28,412 bases of DNA from Deltaproteobacteria bacterium (GCA_016219145.1 JACRCG010000069.1:1-28412); one strand, 5' to 3'; positions 16,038 through 24,381 are shown, counted from the first letter of the stretch. Notes: generated by a model from the letters alone, not told the origin. A program made the numbers and translations.

Positions 16038-16469
16038 ATGTCGATCAAGAGTGACAAGCGCAGTGACTACAGACATTTTCACACAATTACAACCCGCTGG
16101 ATGGACAACGACACTTACGGCCATGTCAATAACGTCATTTACTACAGCTGGTTTGATACGGCAGTGAACCAGTTTCTGATCGCCAATGGTGTACTGGATA
16201 TTGAACGGAGTCCGGTGATCGGACTGGTAATTGAAACGCAGTGCAACTACTTTGCGCCGCTTGCATTTCCGGATCGAATAACTATCGGTATACGTGTAGC
16301 CAAACTTGGTAATTCGAGTGTGCGCTATGAAGTGGGGGTCTTCCGGGAGGATGAGGAGGATGCTGCGGCCAGGGGGCATTTCATTCATGTCTATGTCAGC
16401 CGCAATGAGCGCAGGCCGACTGCAATTCCAGACTCCATGAGGGCGCTGCTTCAGACTATCCAGGTATAG
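16038..16469 (+). CDS. 4HBT-family acyl-CoA thioesterase
   Basis: This 143-residue hot-dog-fold protein has the 4-hydroxybenzoyl-CoA thioesterase/YbgC signature RWMDNDTYGHVNNVIYYSWF near residues 18-37. The aspartate before TYGHVNN is the expected catalytic residue. It would hydrolyse an acyl- or aroyl-CoA to the free acid and CoA. GCGAGG (16025-16030) supports ATG16038; an in-frame ATG at 16005 overlaps the dehydrogenase and lacks a site. Next to an AOR, the product acid could be the AOR substrate or product. Alternatively it is a proofreading thioesterase. The ligand is unknown. Confidence 0.87.
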   Translation: MSIKSDKRSDYRHFHTITTRWMDNDTYGHVNNVIYYSWFDTAVNQFLIANGVLDIERSPVIGLVIETQCNYFAPLAFPDRITIGIRVAKLGNSSVRYEVGVFREDEEDAAARGHFIHVYVSRNERRPTAIPDSMRALLQTIQV

Positions 16470-16600
16470 GTGTCTGCTTGGCTCTCCAGGGTTTTATGAT
16501 TGAGTGGAAGTAACCCGAACAGGCTGATCCGCTTTTCCGTTTAAGTGCTCGAAAACAAAAAACTTGCGCAAGAGAAGCGCTTTCGGATAATGGATTATCT

Positions 16601-16825
16601 ATGAATGTGGCCATAAAACTTGTTGGAATATTCCAGATCGGCCGTTTTAAGGAAGCCGTTCACGAGTATCCCTCAGGAACCCGAGCCTGCGACATAGTTG
16701 CCGAGCTTCGGATCCCCGCTCCTCTGCTCGGGGTCGTGCTTATCAATGACGTACATGCCGGCGTCGAAGATGTGCTGAATGATGGTGACAGGCTCTGTTT
16801 ATTGCCATTCATAGACGGCGGGTAG
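16601..16825 (+). CDS. MoaD/ThiS-like sulfur-carrier protein with C-terminal Gly-Gly
   Basis: This 74-residue beta-grasp protein (MNVAIKLVGIFQIGRFKEAV ... NDGDRLCLLPFIDGG) ends in the Gly-Gly needed for adenylation and thiocarboxylation by a MoeB/ThiF-type enzyme. None is encoded in the window. MoaD-type carriers supply dithiolene sulfur for the tungsto- or molybdopterin of enzymes like AOR, and this gene immediately precedes the AOR gene. Its ribosome site is weak. It differs from the protein encoded at 9835-10065, which lacks the diglycine. A role in the tungsten cofactor is inferred. Confidence 0.8.
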   Translation: MNVAIKLVGIFQIGRFKEAVHEYPSGTRACDIVAELRIPAPLLGVVLINDVHAGVEDVLNDGDRLCLLPFIDGG

Positions 16826-16867
16826 TCCAGCCAGTGCCTTCTCTTTTTATAAGCGCTAACTTTAAGC

Positions 16868-16988
16868 TTTTGGTCCCTTCCCCTTCAAGGGGAAGGTCAG
16901 GATGGGGATGGGGATGCGTTTGGTAACTTGCTGAAATAAGCAATCTACCCCATCCCCTCCCCGACCCTCCCCTTGAAAGGGAGGGAGA
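16868..16988. repeat. C/G-rich inverted-repeat element, copy 3 (before the AOR gene)
   Basis: The left block reads CCCTTCCCCTTCAAGGGGAA followed by GGTCAGGATGGGGATGGGG. The right block (about 16947-16986) is its approximate inverse complement (CCCCATCCCCTCCCCGACCC, CCTTGAAAGGGAGG). The right arm ends only a few bases before the AOR ribosome site AAGGAGG (16992-16998), so folding could affect AOR translation or message stability. Same family as 5244 and 11400. Confidence 0.65.
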
Positions 16989-17005
16989 AAAAAGGAGGAA
17001 TCGAT

Positions 17006-18859
17006 ATGAAATATTTTACCTCTGATCCAGCAGCTGAACCGGCTTCCGTACAGTACACGCGCTGCACCGTCGATCTGAAGAGTGGCAAAATGCAGATGCA
17101 AGACGTTCCCTGTCGCAATCTTGAGGATGTTCTGGGAGGTTTCGGCCGCTCGTTCCAGATTCTGGCGGAACGGAATATCAGTCAGGCCTATTGCGATGAG
17201 AATCCGCTGATCGTCAATACCGGCCTGCTGACCGGCAGCAGCGCCATGACCGGCATGCGCACCTATTTTTCCGGCTACAGCCCGATCAAGGAATCCAAAA
17301 AAGGGTTGCCGGCCGCCATGTGGTCAACCGGCAGCGGAAACTTCGGCGCCAAGCTGAAATGGACCGGCCTGGATGAGCTGATCTTCGAAAACCGCTCCGA
17401 CAAACCGGTCTACGCCTTAATCAGCGAAACTCCAGCTGGGCCGCAGGTAGAGCTGAAACCGGCTGAACATCTGCTCGGGCTTTCCACCCACGAAAAGATC
17501 ATGTCCCTCCATAAGGAATACGGCAATGCTCATTTTGCCGCCATCGGCCAAGCCGGAGAGCAGTGGCAGAATGTCTACATGGGCGCTGTGGCGCTCTCAA
17601 CTGACAACCAGCTGAAATCGGGAGATGACAAGATCCGGTTTGCCGGCAGAGGCGGCATGGGGAGCCTGATGGGCTACAAAAACCTGCTTGCGCTGGTGGC
17701 CCAGAGCAGCGATAAAATCAAACCTCTGACACCAGAAGTCAAGGCGGTCAACATCAATGTTGTCAAAGGCGGAGGGGCGGCAAGGCTGCAGCCGATCAGC
17801 CGCGGCGGAGGCGGAGGCACCTGGGCTGCCTACGATGTTCTGCAGGCCTTTCATGCAGTACCGCTCAACAATTTCCGGCCGGAGGGTAACGATCTGCCTG
17901 AAAAGCTGTTTCGCTCGCAGGTGGAAAAACAATACGTCATCAAATCAGAAGCCTGCTATCGCTGCGGCATAACCTGCCACAACAATGTCCACGAAAAGAA
18001 GGAAGACAGCAGCGCCGGCGGTTTCCTGGCCAAATTCGACTATGAACCGCTCAACCTGCTCGGCACCAATCTTGGCATTCATGATGCCGGTCAGGCGGCC
18101 CGGCTGATCCATCTGTGCGACAATTACGGCATGGACTCCATTTCCCTGGGGGTGACCATCTCCTACATACTCTCTTTTAACGAGCGGCACCCGGAACAGC
18201 TGCTGCTGAACGGCGCAACCTTCGGAGATTTTTCAAGGATCAGGGAGCTGGTCGAGCAGACCGCCCTGGGCAAGCTGCCGGAGATCGGCCACGGTTCCAA
18301 GCGCCTCTCCGAAAAAACCGGCGAGACCTCCTATGCCTACCATGTCAAGGGGCTGGAGCTGCCGGCCTATCAGCCGGAAACAAACCCTGGGTATGCCTGG
18401 GCCATCGCCGGCGGACATATGTCGATGGGGACCTACGGCCTGCTTACCCGTGAGGGGAAGTCCGATATCGACTCCTGGGTCGAGGGAATCACCCGGACCA
18501 AATTACAGATCGTCGGCTTTGACATGATCGGGCTGTGCAAGTTTTTCGATATCACCAAGGGCATCTGTACCCAGATGGTGGTGGACTGCCTCAAGAGCGA
18601 GCTCAATCTGGAAGTAACCACGGCAGATCTGTCCGCCGCCGTGCGCAGGGCTTTTTTGCGCGGCCTGGCCCTGGAGCTGCGGCAGGGGTATGAGAAGAGT
18701 GAATACACCCTTCCGGCCGAGGTTTGGGAGCGGCCGAACCCGAACATCAAGCTTCCAAATATTTCCAGCCAGGAATTTATGGCTGAGCTGCAGAAAAGGG
18801 TCTGGGAGGTGTTCGAGCCGGAACTGGGAGGTCTCCTTCCGAACTCTATTCATGAGTGA
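17006..18859 (+). CDS. Aldehyde:ferredoxin oxidoreductase family (tungsten-type) enzyme
   Basis: This 617-residue protein is of AOR size. It should interconvert an aldehyde and its carboxylate at a tungsto-bispterin centre with ferredoxin as electron partner, in the cytoplasm. The pterin-binding region contains AGRGGMGSLMGYKN (213-226). The 4Fe-4S ligands are C317, C320 and C324 (ACYRCGITCH) plus C511 in DMIGLC. Parts differ from textbook AORs: the N-terminus is unusual, and the region normally reading YDPRG-RG-H is YQPETNPGYAWAIAGGHMSM here, so the substrate pocket may differ. AAGGAGG lies seven bases before ATG17006. It is the last gene of the sigma-54-linked string, behind a MoaD carrier, thioesterase and alcohol dehydrogenase. 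No separate Fe-S or flavin subunit is nearby. Whether it uses W or Mo, and in which direction, is unknown. Confidence 0.88.
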   Translation: MKYFTSDPAAEPASVQYTRCTVDLKSGKMQMQDVPCRNLEDVLGGFGRSFQILAERNISQAYCDENPLIVNTGLLTGSSAMTGMRTYFSGYSPIKESKKGLPAAMWSTGSGNFGAKLKWTGLDELIFENRSDKPVYALISETPAGPQVELKPAEHLLGLSTHEKIMSLHKEYGNAHFAAIGQAGEQWQNVYMGAVALSTDNQLKSGDDKIRFAGRGGMGSLMGYKNLLALVAQSSDKIKPLTPEVKAVNINVVKGGGAARLQPISRGGGGGTWAAYDVLQAFHAVPLNNFRPEGNDLPEKLFRSQVEKQYVIKSEACYRCGITCHNNVHEKKEDSSAGGFLAKFDYEPLNLLGTNLGIHDAGQAARLIHLCDNYGMDSISLGVTISYILSFNERHPEQLLLNGATFGDFSRIRELVEQTALGKLPEIGHGSKRLSEKTGETSYAYHVKGLELPAYQPETNPGYAWAIAGGHMSMGTYGLLTREGKSDIDSWVEGITRTKLQIVGFDMIGLCKFFDITKGICTQMVVDCLKSELNLEVTTADLSAAVRRAFLRGLALELRQGYEKSEYTLPAEVWERPNPNIKLPNISSQEFMAELQKRVWEVFEPELGGLLPNSIHE

Positions 18860-19050
18860 GTTGATTGGCTAAAAGCAATCGCTGGTCAACGTCAAAATCC
18901 ACTTTGCAATCCACACTGATGGCGGTATAATCGCAAGGTTAGAACGCTGTTTAAGAAAGGGCTGCTGATGGCGATTATTTTCAGAAGGCAGACAAAAAGG
19001 GCTCTCCCTGGCAAGCAGCTCTGCCAAAAAATATTTTGATTTGATCCTAT

Positions 19051-19093
19051 AAACCGGTGTTGCGGATTTACCGCAGGCCGGTTTCTTGTTTTT
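19051..19093 (+). terminator. Hairpin with T-run between AOR gene and kinase (terminator or attenuator)
   Basis: AAACCGG (19051-19057) pairs with CCGGTTT (19078-19084), with an inner stem GCGG (19062-19065)/CCGC (19071-19074). TTGTTTTT follows. It has the form of an intrinsic terminator for the AOR transcript. The kinase GTG start is only about 12 bases after the T-run, so any kinase message must read through it. That makes attenuation possible. Confidence 0.5.
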
Positions 19094-19104
19094 CGAGGTA
19101 CTTC

Positions 19105-22100
19105 GTGAACTACACACTCAAGGAACTCCTGGACATCCCCAGGCTGCGCGAACTGCTGGATTCGCTGGACGAACTTCACAGCATGCCCTCTGCCATTATC
19201 GACACGGAAGGGAATGTTCTCATCGCCACGGCCTGGCAGGATATCTGCACCAGGTTTCACCGAGTCAACTCCGATACCGAAAAGATGTGTATTGAAAGTG
19301 ACCGGCACATTGAGGCCCGACTGGGCGAACGAGATCCTCATGTCATCTATCGCTGCCCAATGGGGCTGGTGGATGCGGCCATGCCGATAGTTCTGGAAGG
19401 TAAACATCTTGGCAACGTGTTTACCGGCCAGCTGTTTATGGAGGCGCCCGACGAAGCCTTTTTTATCAATCAGGCCCGCAAGTATGGCTTTGATGAAAAT
19501 GAATATCTGGAAGCGATGCGTAAGGTTCCATTTTTCGCCGAGGATAAGCTCCACAAAAATCTGAACTTCATCCATGGTCTTGCCCACATGCTGTCCGAGC
19601 AGGGATTGCAGAACAAACGGTTGCAGGAGAACTGGGAGCGGCACCGCATCATTCTCCAGACCGCCATGAGCGGATTCTGGCTGGCGGACATGCAGGGACG
19701 GTTAATTGAGGTGAATGATGCCTATTGCCGTATGAGCGGCTACAGTAAACAAGAGCTGCTTTCCATGAGTATCACGGATCTGGAGGCTGTCGAAACCCAG
19801 GAAGGAACTTTTGCCAGGATAAAGAAGATTAAGGAAAAGGGAGAGGATCGCTTCGAGTCCCGGCATTGCCGCAAGGACGGGAGTACCTTTGATGTAGAGG
19901 TCAGCACCCAGTATCAGCCCTACGATGGCGGACAGTGTGTGACCTTTCTAAAGGACATATCCGAGCGCAAGCAGGCCGAAGAAAGACTTATCCGGAGTGA
20001 ACATAGTTTTCGCTCCATCATCGAGGAATCGCCGGTGCCGCTTGCGATTAACGATGATCAGGGCAACATCACCTTTGTTAACCGGGCGTTTGTGCAAACA
20101 GTCGGCTACACTCTGGACGATATTTCCACACTGGCGGAATGGTGGCCTAGAGCCTACCCGGACCCGCATTATCGCCAGATGTTGATAGACAAATGGCAGG
20201 CGAATATGGTCGTGGCGCAACAAACCGGCAATCCGATGCCGGCTCTGGAAGTTGACGTCACCTGCAAGGATGGCCTAATACGCACGTTCCTCTGCAGCAC
20301 TTCGGCCATGCGGGAAGCCTTTTCAGGAACTCATCTGGTTTTTTTGTATGACATTACCGAGCGCAAGCGGGCCGAAATGCTGCTGCAGCAGAGTGAGGGA
20401 GGGTTTCGCAGGCTGTCAAATGAGCAGCAGATAATCCTGAACGCGTCATCAGTGGGCATTGCTCTGGTTAAAAACCGAAAAATTGTCTGGGCCAATCCAA
20501 CGCATTGTATGATTTTTGGTTATGGAGCCGGTACAACCTGTAATGTTGATACGAGTGAGTTTTATGCCGATCAGGAATCGTATGAAATGGTTGGTGACAG
20601 GGCCCACTCAATTATGGCCTCCGGAGGAATTTTTGAAGAAGAAGTGATGATGAAGAAGCGGGATGGTACACCGATATGGTGCAGTCTGGTAGGCCAGGCG
20701 GTGAACAATGAAAATATGGACGAAGGCTCGATCTGGATTGTGCAGGACGTCACTGAACGGAAGCGTGCCGAGGAGCAGAGGGCCGAACTGGAAGTGCAAT
20801 TGATTTCACAGACAATGTTGCAGCAGAGGATCATCGACTTATTGCCGGATGCGACCTTTGCCATTGATAGTGAGCATCGCGTCATCGCCTGGAATAAAGC
20901 GATGGCGGAGATGACCGGAATATCAGAGGCCGAGATGCTTGGCGAAGGTGATTATGCCTATGCCATTCCGTTTTACGGAGAAAGACGCCCGATGTTGATT
21001 GATATGATCGGCGTTGAGACGGAGACTGTTCTCAAGTTGTACAGCAATGTCAAAGTGAAAGGAAATACACTGATTGCGGAGAGAAACATCCAGCTAAAAG
21101 GAAATAGCGACACGCGCCATCACTGGTTCAGCGCCGCTCCGCTGCTGGATCAGGAAGGTCACCTTATCGGCGCGATTGAGTCGGTGCGTGATGTTACCGA
21201 ATTCAGGAGGGCAGAAGAAGAGCGCGAACTGCTGAGGGATCAGCTCCTGCAGTCCCAGAAGATGGAAGCGGTCGGGCAGTTGGCGGGTGGTGTGGCGCAT
21301 GACTTCAACAACATGCTGGGGGTAATCATCGGCTACGCCGAGCTTGCGCTGATGAAGCTGGACCCGTCCCAGCCCTACTATAAAAACTTCAAGGAAATAA
21401 GTTCTGCGGCCTCCCGTTCTTCCGACCTGACCCGGCAATTGCTGGCCTTCGCCCGCAAGCAGGAGATTGCTCCCAAAGTCATCGACCTGAACACTACCGT
21501 GTCTGGAATGCTCAACATGCTGCAGCGCCTGATCGGAGAAAATGTCAATATTAACTGGCATCCGGCCTCCAGCCTCTGGCAGGTCAAGATGGACCCGTCT
21601 CAGATCGACCAGATGCTGGCCAACCTCTGCGTCAATGCCCGTCACGCCATTTCCGATGTTGGCCGGATAATCATTGAGACAGGAAACAGCTCCTTTGACA
21701 GTAACTATTGCACAAGTCACACATATGTCGAACCGGGCGAATATGTGGCGCTTGTTGTCAGCGACGACGGCTGCGGCATGGACAAGGAAACTCTGGCTCA
21801 CATCTTTGAGCCGTTTTTTACCACCAAAGGAGTTGGTGAGGGCACCGGCCTGGGGCTTGCCACAGTATATGGCATCATCAAGCAGAATAACGGCTTCGTC
21901 AATGTCTACAGTGAACCGGGTCAGGGCACAACCTTCACGATCTATCTGCCGCGTCACATCGGTGAGGCTGGCGAGGCGCTGAACGAAAGCGTAAAGACAG
22001 CGGTTCCCCGTGGCTCTGAATTCATCCTGCTGGTTGAAGATGAGCCTAGCATCCTGCAAATGACCGCCCTGCTGCTTGAAGGTCTGGGCTACACGGTGCT

Positions 22101-22386
22101 GAAGGCGGAGAGTGTCGCCGAGGCCATCCGTCTGTTTATCGAGCATACCGACAAAATCCAGATGCTGATGACTGATGTGATAATGCCGGATATGAACGGC
22201 CGTGACCTGGTGAAGGAGCTGCATTCTCTCAATCCACAGCTAAAGTGCCTGTTCATGTCCGGATATACCGCCAACATAATCGCACTCCAGGGTGTGCTGG
22301 ACGAAGGCGTGAATTTTATACAGAAACCGTTTTCGCTGCTGGATCTGGCAAAAAAAGTGCGGGAAGTGCTGGATGGCAGTATTTAA
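19105..22386 (+). CDS. PocR-PAS hybrid sensor histidine kinase with receiver domain
   Basis: This 1093-residue signalling protein has no obvious membrane segment. Domain order: PocR ligand-binding domain (about 5-165, with YRCPMGLVDAAMPIV and LGNVFTGQLF), PAS1 (about 178-290), PAS2 (about 300-420), PAS3 (about 440-552), PAS4 (about 575-705), HisKA with H732 in AHDFNN, HATPase (about 828-950, N box NLCVNARHAI, G boxes DDGCGMD and GEGTGLGL), and a C-terminal receiver with D1024 in TDVIMPDMNG. PAS blocks end in typical ERKRAE linkers. PocR domains are proposed to bind small hydrocarbon derivatives such as 1,2-propanediol, which fits a gene next to alcohol/aldehyde enzymes. I chose GTG19105 because GAGG (19095-19098) is six bases away. 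The in-frame ATG at 19057 lies inside the hairpin. The output partner is unknown. Confidence 0.9.
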   Translation: MNYTLKELLDIPRLRELLDSLDELHSMPSAIIDTEGNVLIATAWQDICTRFHRVNSDTEKMCIESDRHIEARLGERDPHVIYRCPMGLVDAAMPIVLEGKHLGNVFTGQLFMEAPDEAFFINQARKYGFDENEYLEAMRKVPFFAEDKLHKNLNFIHGLAHMLSEQGLQNKRLQENWERHRIILQTAMSGFWLADMQGRLIEVNDAYCRMSGYSKQELLSMSITDLEAVETQEGTFARIKKIKEKGEDRFESRHCRKDGSTFDVEVSTQYQPYDGGQCVTFLKDISERKQAEERLIRSEHSFRSIIEESPVPLAINDDQGNITFVNRAFVQTVGYTLDDISTLAEWWPRAYPDPHYRQMLIDKWQANMVVAQQTGNPMPALEVDVTCKDGLIRTFLCSTSAMREAFSGTHLVFLYDITERKRAEMLLQQSEGGFRRLSNEQQIILNASSVGIALVKNRKIVWANPTHCMIFGYGAGTTCNVDTSEFYADQESYEMVGDRAHSIMASGGIFEEEVMMKKRDGTPIWCSLVGQAVNNENMDEGSIWIVQDVTERKRAEEQRAELEVQLISQTMLQQRIIDLLPDATFAIDSEHRVIAWNKAMAEMTGISEAEMLGEGDYAYAIPFYGERRPMLIDMIGVETETVLKLYSNVKVKGNTLIAERNIQLKGNSDTRHHWFSAAPLLDQEGHLIGAIESVRDVTEFRRAEEERELLRDQLLQSQKMEAVGQLAGGVAHDFNNMLGVIIGYAELALMKLDPSQPYYKNFKEISSAASRSSDLTRQLLAFARKQEIAPKVIDLNTTVSGMLNMLQRLIGENVNINWHPASSLWQVKMDPSQIDQMLANLCVNARHAISDVGRIIIETGNSSFDSNYCTSHTYVEPGEYVALVVSDDGCGMDKETLAHIFEPFFTTKGVGEGTGLGLATVYGIIKQNNGFVNVYSEPGQGTTFTIYLPRHIGEAGEALNESVKTAVPRGSEFILLVEDEPSILQMTALLLEGLGYTVLKAESVAEAIRLFIEHTDKIQMLMTDVIMPDMNGRDLVKELHSLNPQLKCLFMSGYTANIIALQGVLDEGVNFIQKPFSLLDLAKKVREVLDGSI

Positions 22387-22478
22387 GTTTACGCGCATAT
22401 CAATGCACATTTTTGTACACTTGACTGGCAGCACAACTCGGAATACCATGTGCAAAATTAACTTTTATGGAGGAAAAA

Positions 22479-22733
22479 ATGGCAACGTTATCAGCCAGGC
22501 GCAACGTCAACATATCCATCGCAAGGGATAATGCTGATTTCGTCAAGAATAATGGAATAAATCTTAGTAAGGCGGTTGATACACTGATTAAAGATATGCG
22601 CCGTACAAAAATCCGTGAAGAATGGACTATCGAAAATCGGACTGCGCTGGCCGAGCGGTGCAGAGTGCTGGAGTCTGAAGGGGGCACTGCAGCTGAGCGG
22701 CTACATGGCGTACTCCCCGCACAGGAGACCTGA
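22479..22733 (+). CDS. ccdA: CcdA-type antitoxin
   Basis: This 84-residue protein has the CcdA layout. The N-terminal ribbon-helix-helix DNA-binding part is ARRNVNISIARDNADFVKNN then GINLSKAVDTLI. The C-terminal toxin-binding tail RREEW-like region reads REEWTIENRTALAERCRVLE followed by SEGG, resembling F-plasmid CcdA (ERWKAENQEGMAE). GGAGG (22469-22473) lies five bases before ATG22479; the ATG at 22467 overlaps that site and is less likely. The toxin gene begins 2 bases after the stop. It should neutralise CcdB and autorepress the pair. Confidence 0.82.
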   Translation: MATLSARRNVNISIARDNADFVKNNGINLSKAVDTLIKDMRRTKIREEWTIENRTALAERCRVLESEGGTAAERLHGVLPAQET

Positions 22734-22734
22734 T

Positions 22735-23040
22735 GTGTCACGATTGACGCTCTATAAAAATCATCTGAAAGATCTGACCGGGAGTTACCCGTATCTGCTG
22801 GACATACAAAACGACCAAATACAAGCCGGCACGCGCATTGTGGCTCTGGTTCGAAACAGCGGAAAAATTGCCGATATTGCAATCACTACGCTCAGGTTTT
22901 CATATGCCGGTGAACAGTATTCTGCCAGTCTGCTTGATCTGTTAACTGTATCCGAACGTAAATTAAGCCCCCCACTTGCACAGCTTGACCATCTTAAAGC
23001 AGCACTTACCAATGCCGTTGATTTTATATTTGTTGATTGA
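22735..23040 (+). CDS. ccdB: CcdB-type toxin
   Basis: This 101-residue protein, the same length as F-plasmid CcdB, starts at GTG22735 with GGAG (22724-22727) seven bases upstream. Family features include the YPYLLDIQND stretch (CcdB YRLFVDVQSD), a central strand region, SPPLAQLDHLKAALTNAVDF near the end, and a hydrophobic terminus. CcdB poisons DNA gyrase. In the F protein the last residues Trp-Gly-Ile are essential for gyrase poisoning; here the end is FIFVD, with no Trp-Gly. It may use another surface, be weak, or be inactive. A longer frame opening at 22615 reads through ccdA and is not used. Confidence 0.8.
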   Translation: MSRLTLYKNHLKDLTGSYPYLLDIQNDQIQAGTRIVALVRNSGKIADIAITTLRFSYAGEQYSASLLDLLTVSERKLSPPLAQLDHLKAALTNAVDFIFVD

Positions 23041-23160
23041 GCCGCTTGCAGTTGCATGAGAAATGGATGTTTTGCAAAGTCTCTTTATTCTCAAGGCGAA
23101 TTCCACAGGGTGCCTTACGAAAATTTAAAAGCTTTGAAATCCGGCAACCGGAGAACGATC

Positions 23161-24381
23161 ATGAGTGATAATTGCATTATCGGCCGGCAGCCGATTCTGG
23201 GGCGGAACGAGTATCTGTATGGCTATGAACTGCTTTTTCGTACTACAGATGCTAACGAGGCTGACGTTCAGGACGCCGGCAGAGCCACGGCCAATGTCAT
23301 CATCAACACCCTGGCCTCGTTCGGGATAGTTGCGCTGTTGGGCGGCCGCAAGGGCTTTATCAACTTTGACTTTGACATGTTGATGGACGAAGCGCTGGAG
23401 CTGCTCCCCCGGGAGCATATCGTCATTGAGCTGCTGGAGTCGATCGAGCCGTCGCCGGAATTGATCGAGCGCTGCCTGTACCTCAAGCAAGCCGGATTCC
23501 TCCTGGCGCTGGACGACCACCAGTACAGTCCCGACTTTGCCGAACTCTACGCCATTGTCGATATCATCAAAATCGACCTGATCCAGACACCGCTGGAAAC
23601 TCTACCTGATATATTAGAAGAACTTCGCAAATACCCCTGTAAATTGTTGGCCGAGAAAGTTGAGAGTCTTGGGGAGTTCAAGGCCTGCCATGCCCTCGGC
23701 TTCGACTACTTCCAGGGTTACTATTTTGCCAGACCAGACATCTTAAAAAAGAAAAAGATGGATGAGGATGCGACGACACTGCTCAGACTGATGCGTCTGC
23801 TGGCTGATGAAGCGGGCATTGATGCGATCGAACTGGCATTCAGAGGAAGTCCGGCACTGACCTACAAGCTGCTGATGCTTGTAAATTCGGTTGCATTCGG
23901 GCATCGCCATAAAATCCAGGGGGTGCGCCATGCCATTGTGATGACCGGTCGCGTCCAGATCAAGCGCTGGATACAACTGGCTCTGTTTGCCGCAGATGGT
24001 GATGATGCCTTCGATCACCCGCTGGTAGATATGGCCGCCACCCGGGCCGGTCTTATGGAGCAGTTGGCTTTTGTTCATCCGCAGTTGCAGTTTGATGAAG
24101 AGTCGTCAGAGCGTGCCTTCATGACCGGTATCCTCTCCCTGATGGGCAGCATCTACGATATTGACATCAGGGATATCATCGAAAATCTGAACCTGAATGA
24201 AGAAGTCGCTGCCGCACTGCTTGATCGCAGCGGTCATTACGGCGGTCTGCTGCGGGTGATGGAGCATCTTGAAAATCTGGACATGTGTACAGCGTCAGCG
24301 GAACTGGCTGCAATCGGCATCAACCCCAATGTCCTGCCGGAAATTCAGCTGCGCGCTTTTGACTGGCGGAAATCGGGATAA
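23161..24381 (+). CDS. EAL-HDOD (YuxH-type) signalling protein with degenerate EAL
   Basis: This 406-residue protein has an N-terminal EAL-like domain (about 1-200) and a C-terminal HDOD domain (about 205-400, with FRGSPALTYKLLMLVNSVAF). The EAL part keeps the fold (FINFDFDML, IVDIIKIDL, DYFQGYYFARP). The catalytic motifs look altered: the EAL triad reads YELLF and the DDFG motif reads DDHQY, so c-di-GMP hydrolysis is unlikely. Such proteins act as regulators or c-di-GMP-related adaptors. ATG23161 has CCGGAG upstream; the frame stays open from 23056, but that stretch shows no family similarity. It lies 120 bases after ccdB. Confidence 0.85.
   Translation: MSDNCIIGRQPILGRNEYLYGYELLFRTTDANEADVQDAGRATANVIINTLASFGIVALLGGRKGFINFDFDMLMDEALELLPREHIVIELLESIEPSPELIERCLYLKQAGFLLALDDHQYSPDFAELYAIVDIIKIDLIQTPLETLPDILEELRKYPCKLLAEKVESLGEFKACHALGFDYFQGYYFARPDILKKKKMDEDATTLLRLMRLLADEAGIDAIELAFRGSPALTYKLLMLVNSVAFGHRHKIQGVRHAIVMTGRVQIKRWIQLALFAADGDDAFDHPLVDMAATRAGLMEQLAFVHPQLQFDEESSERAFMTGILSLMGSIYDIDIRDIIENLNLNEEVAAALLDRSGHYGGLLRVMEHLENLDMCTASAELAAIGINPNVLPEIQLRAFDWRKSG

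Noticed and set aside
21094..22224. Long minus-strand open frame (376 codons) opposite the kinase gene
   Set aside because: It lies fully inside the well-supported kinase domains and has no recognisable motifs; it is a shadow of high-GC codon usage.
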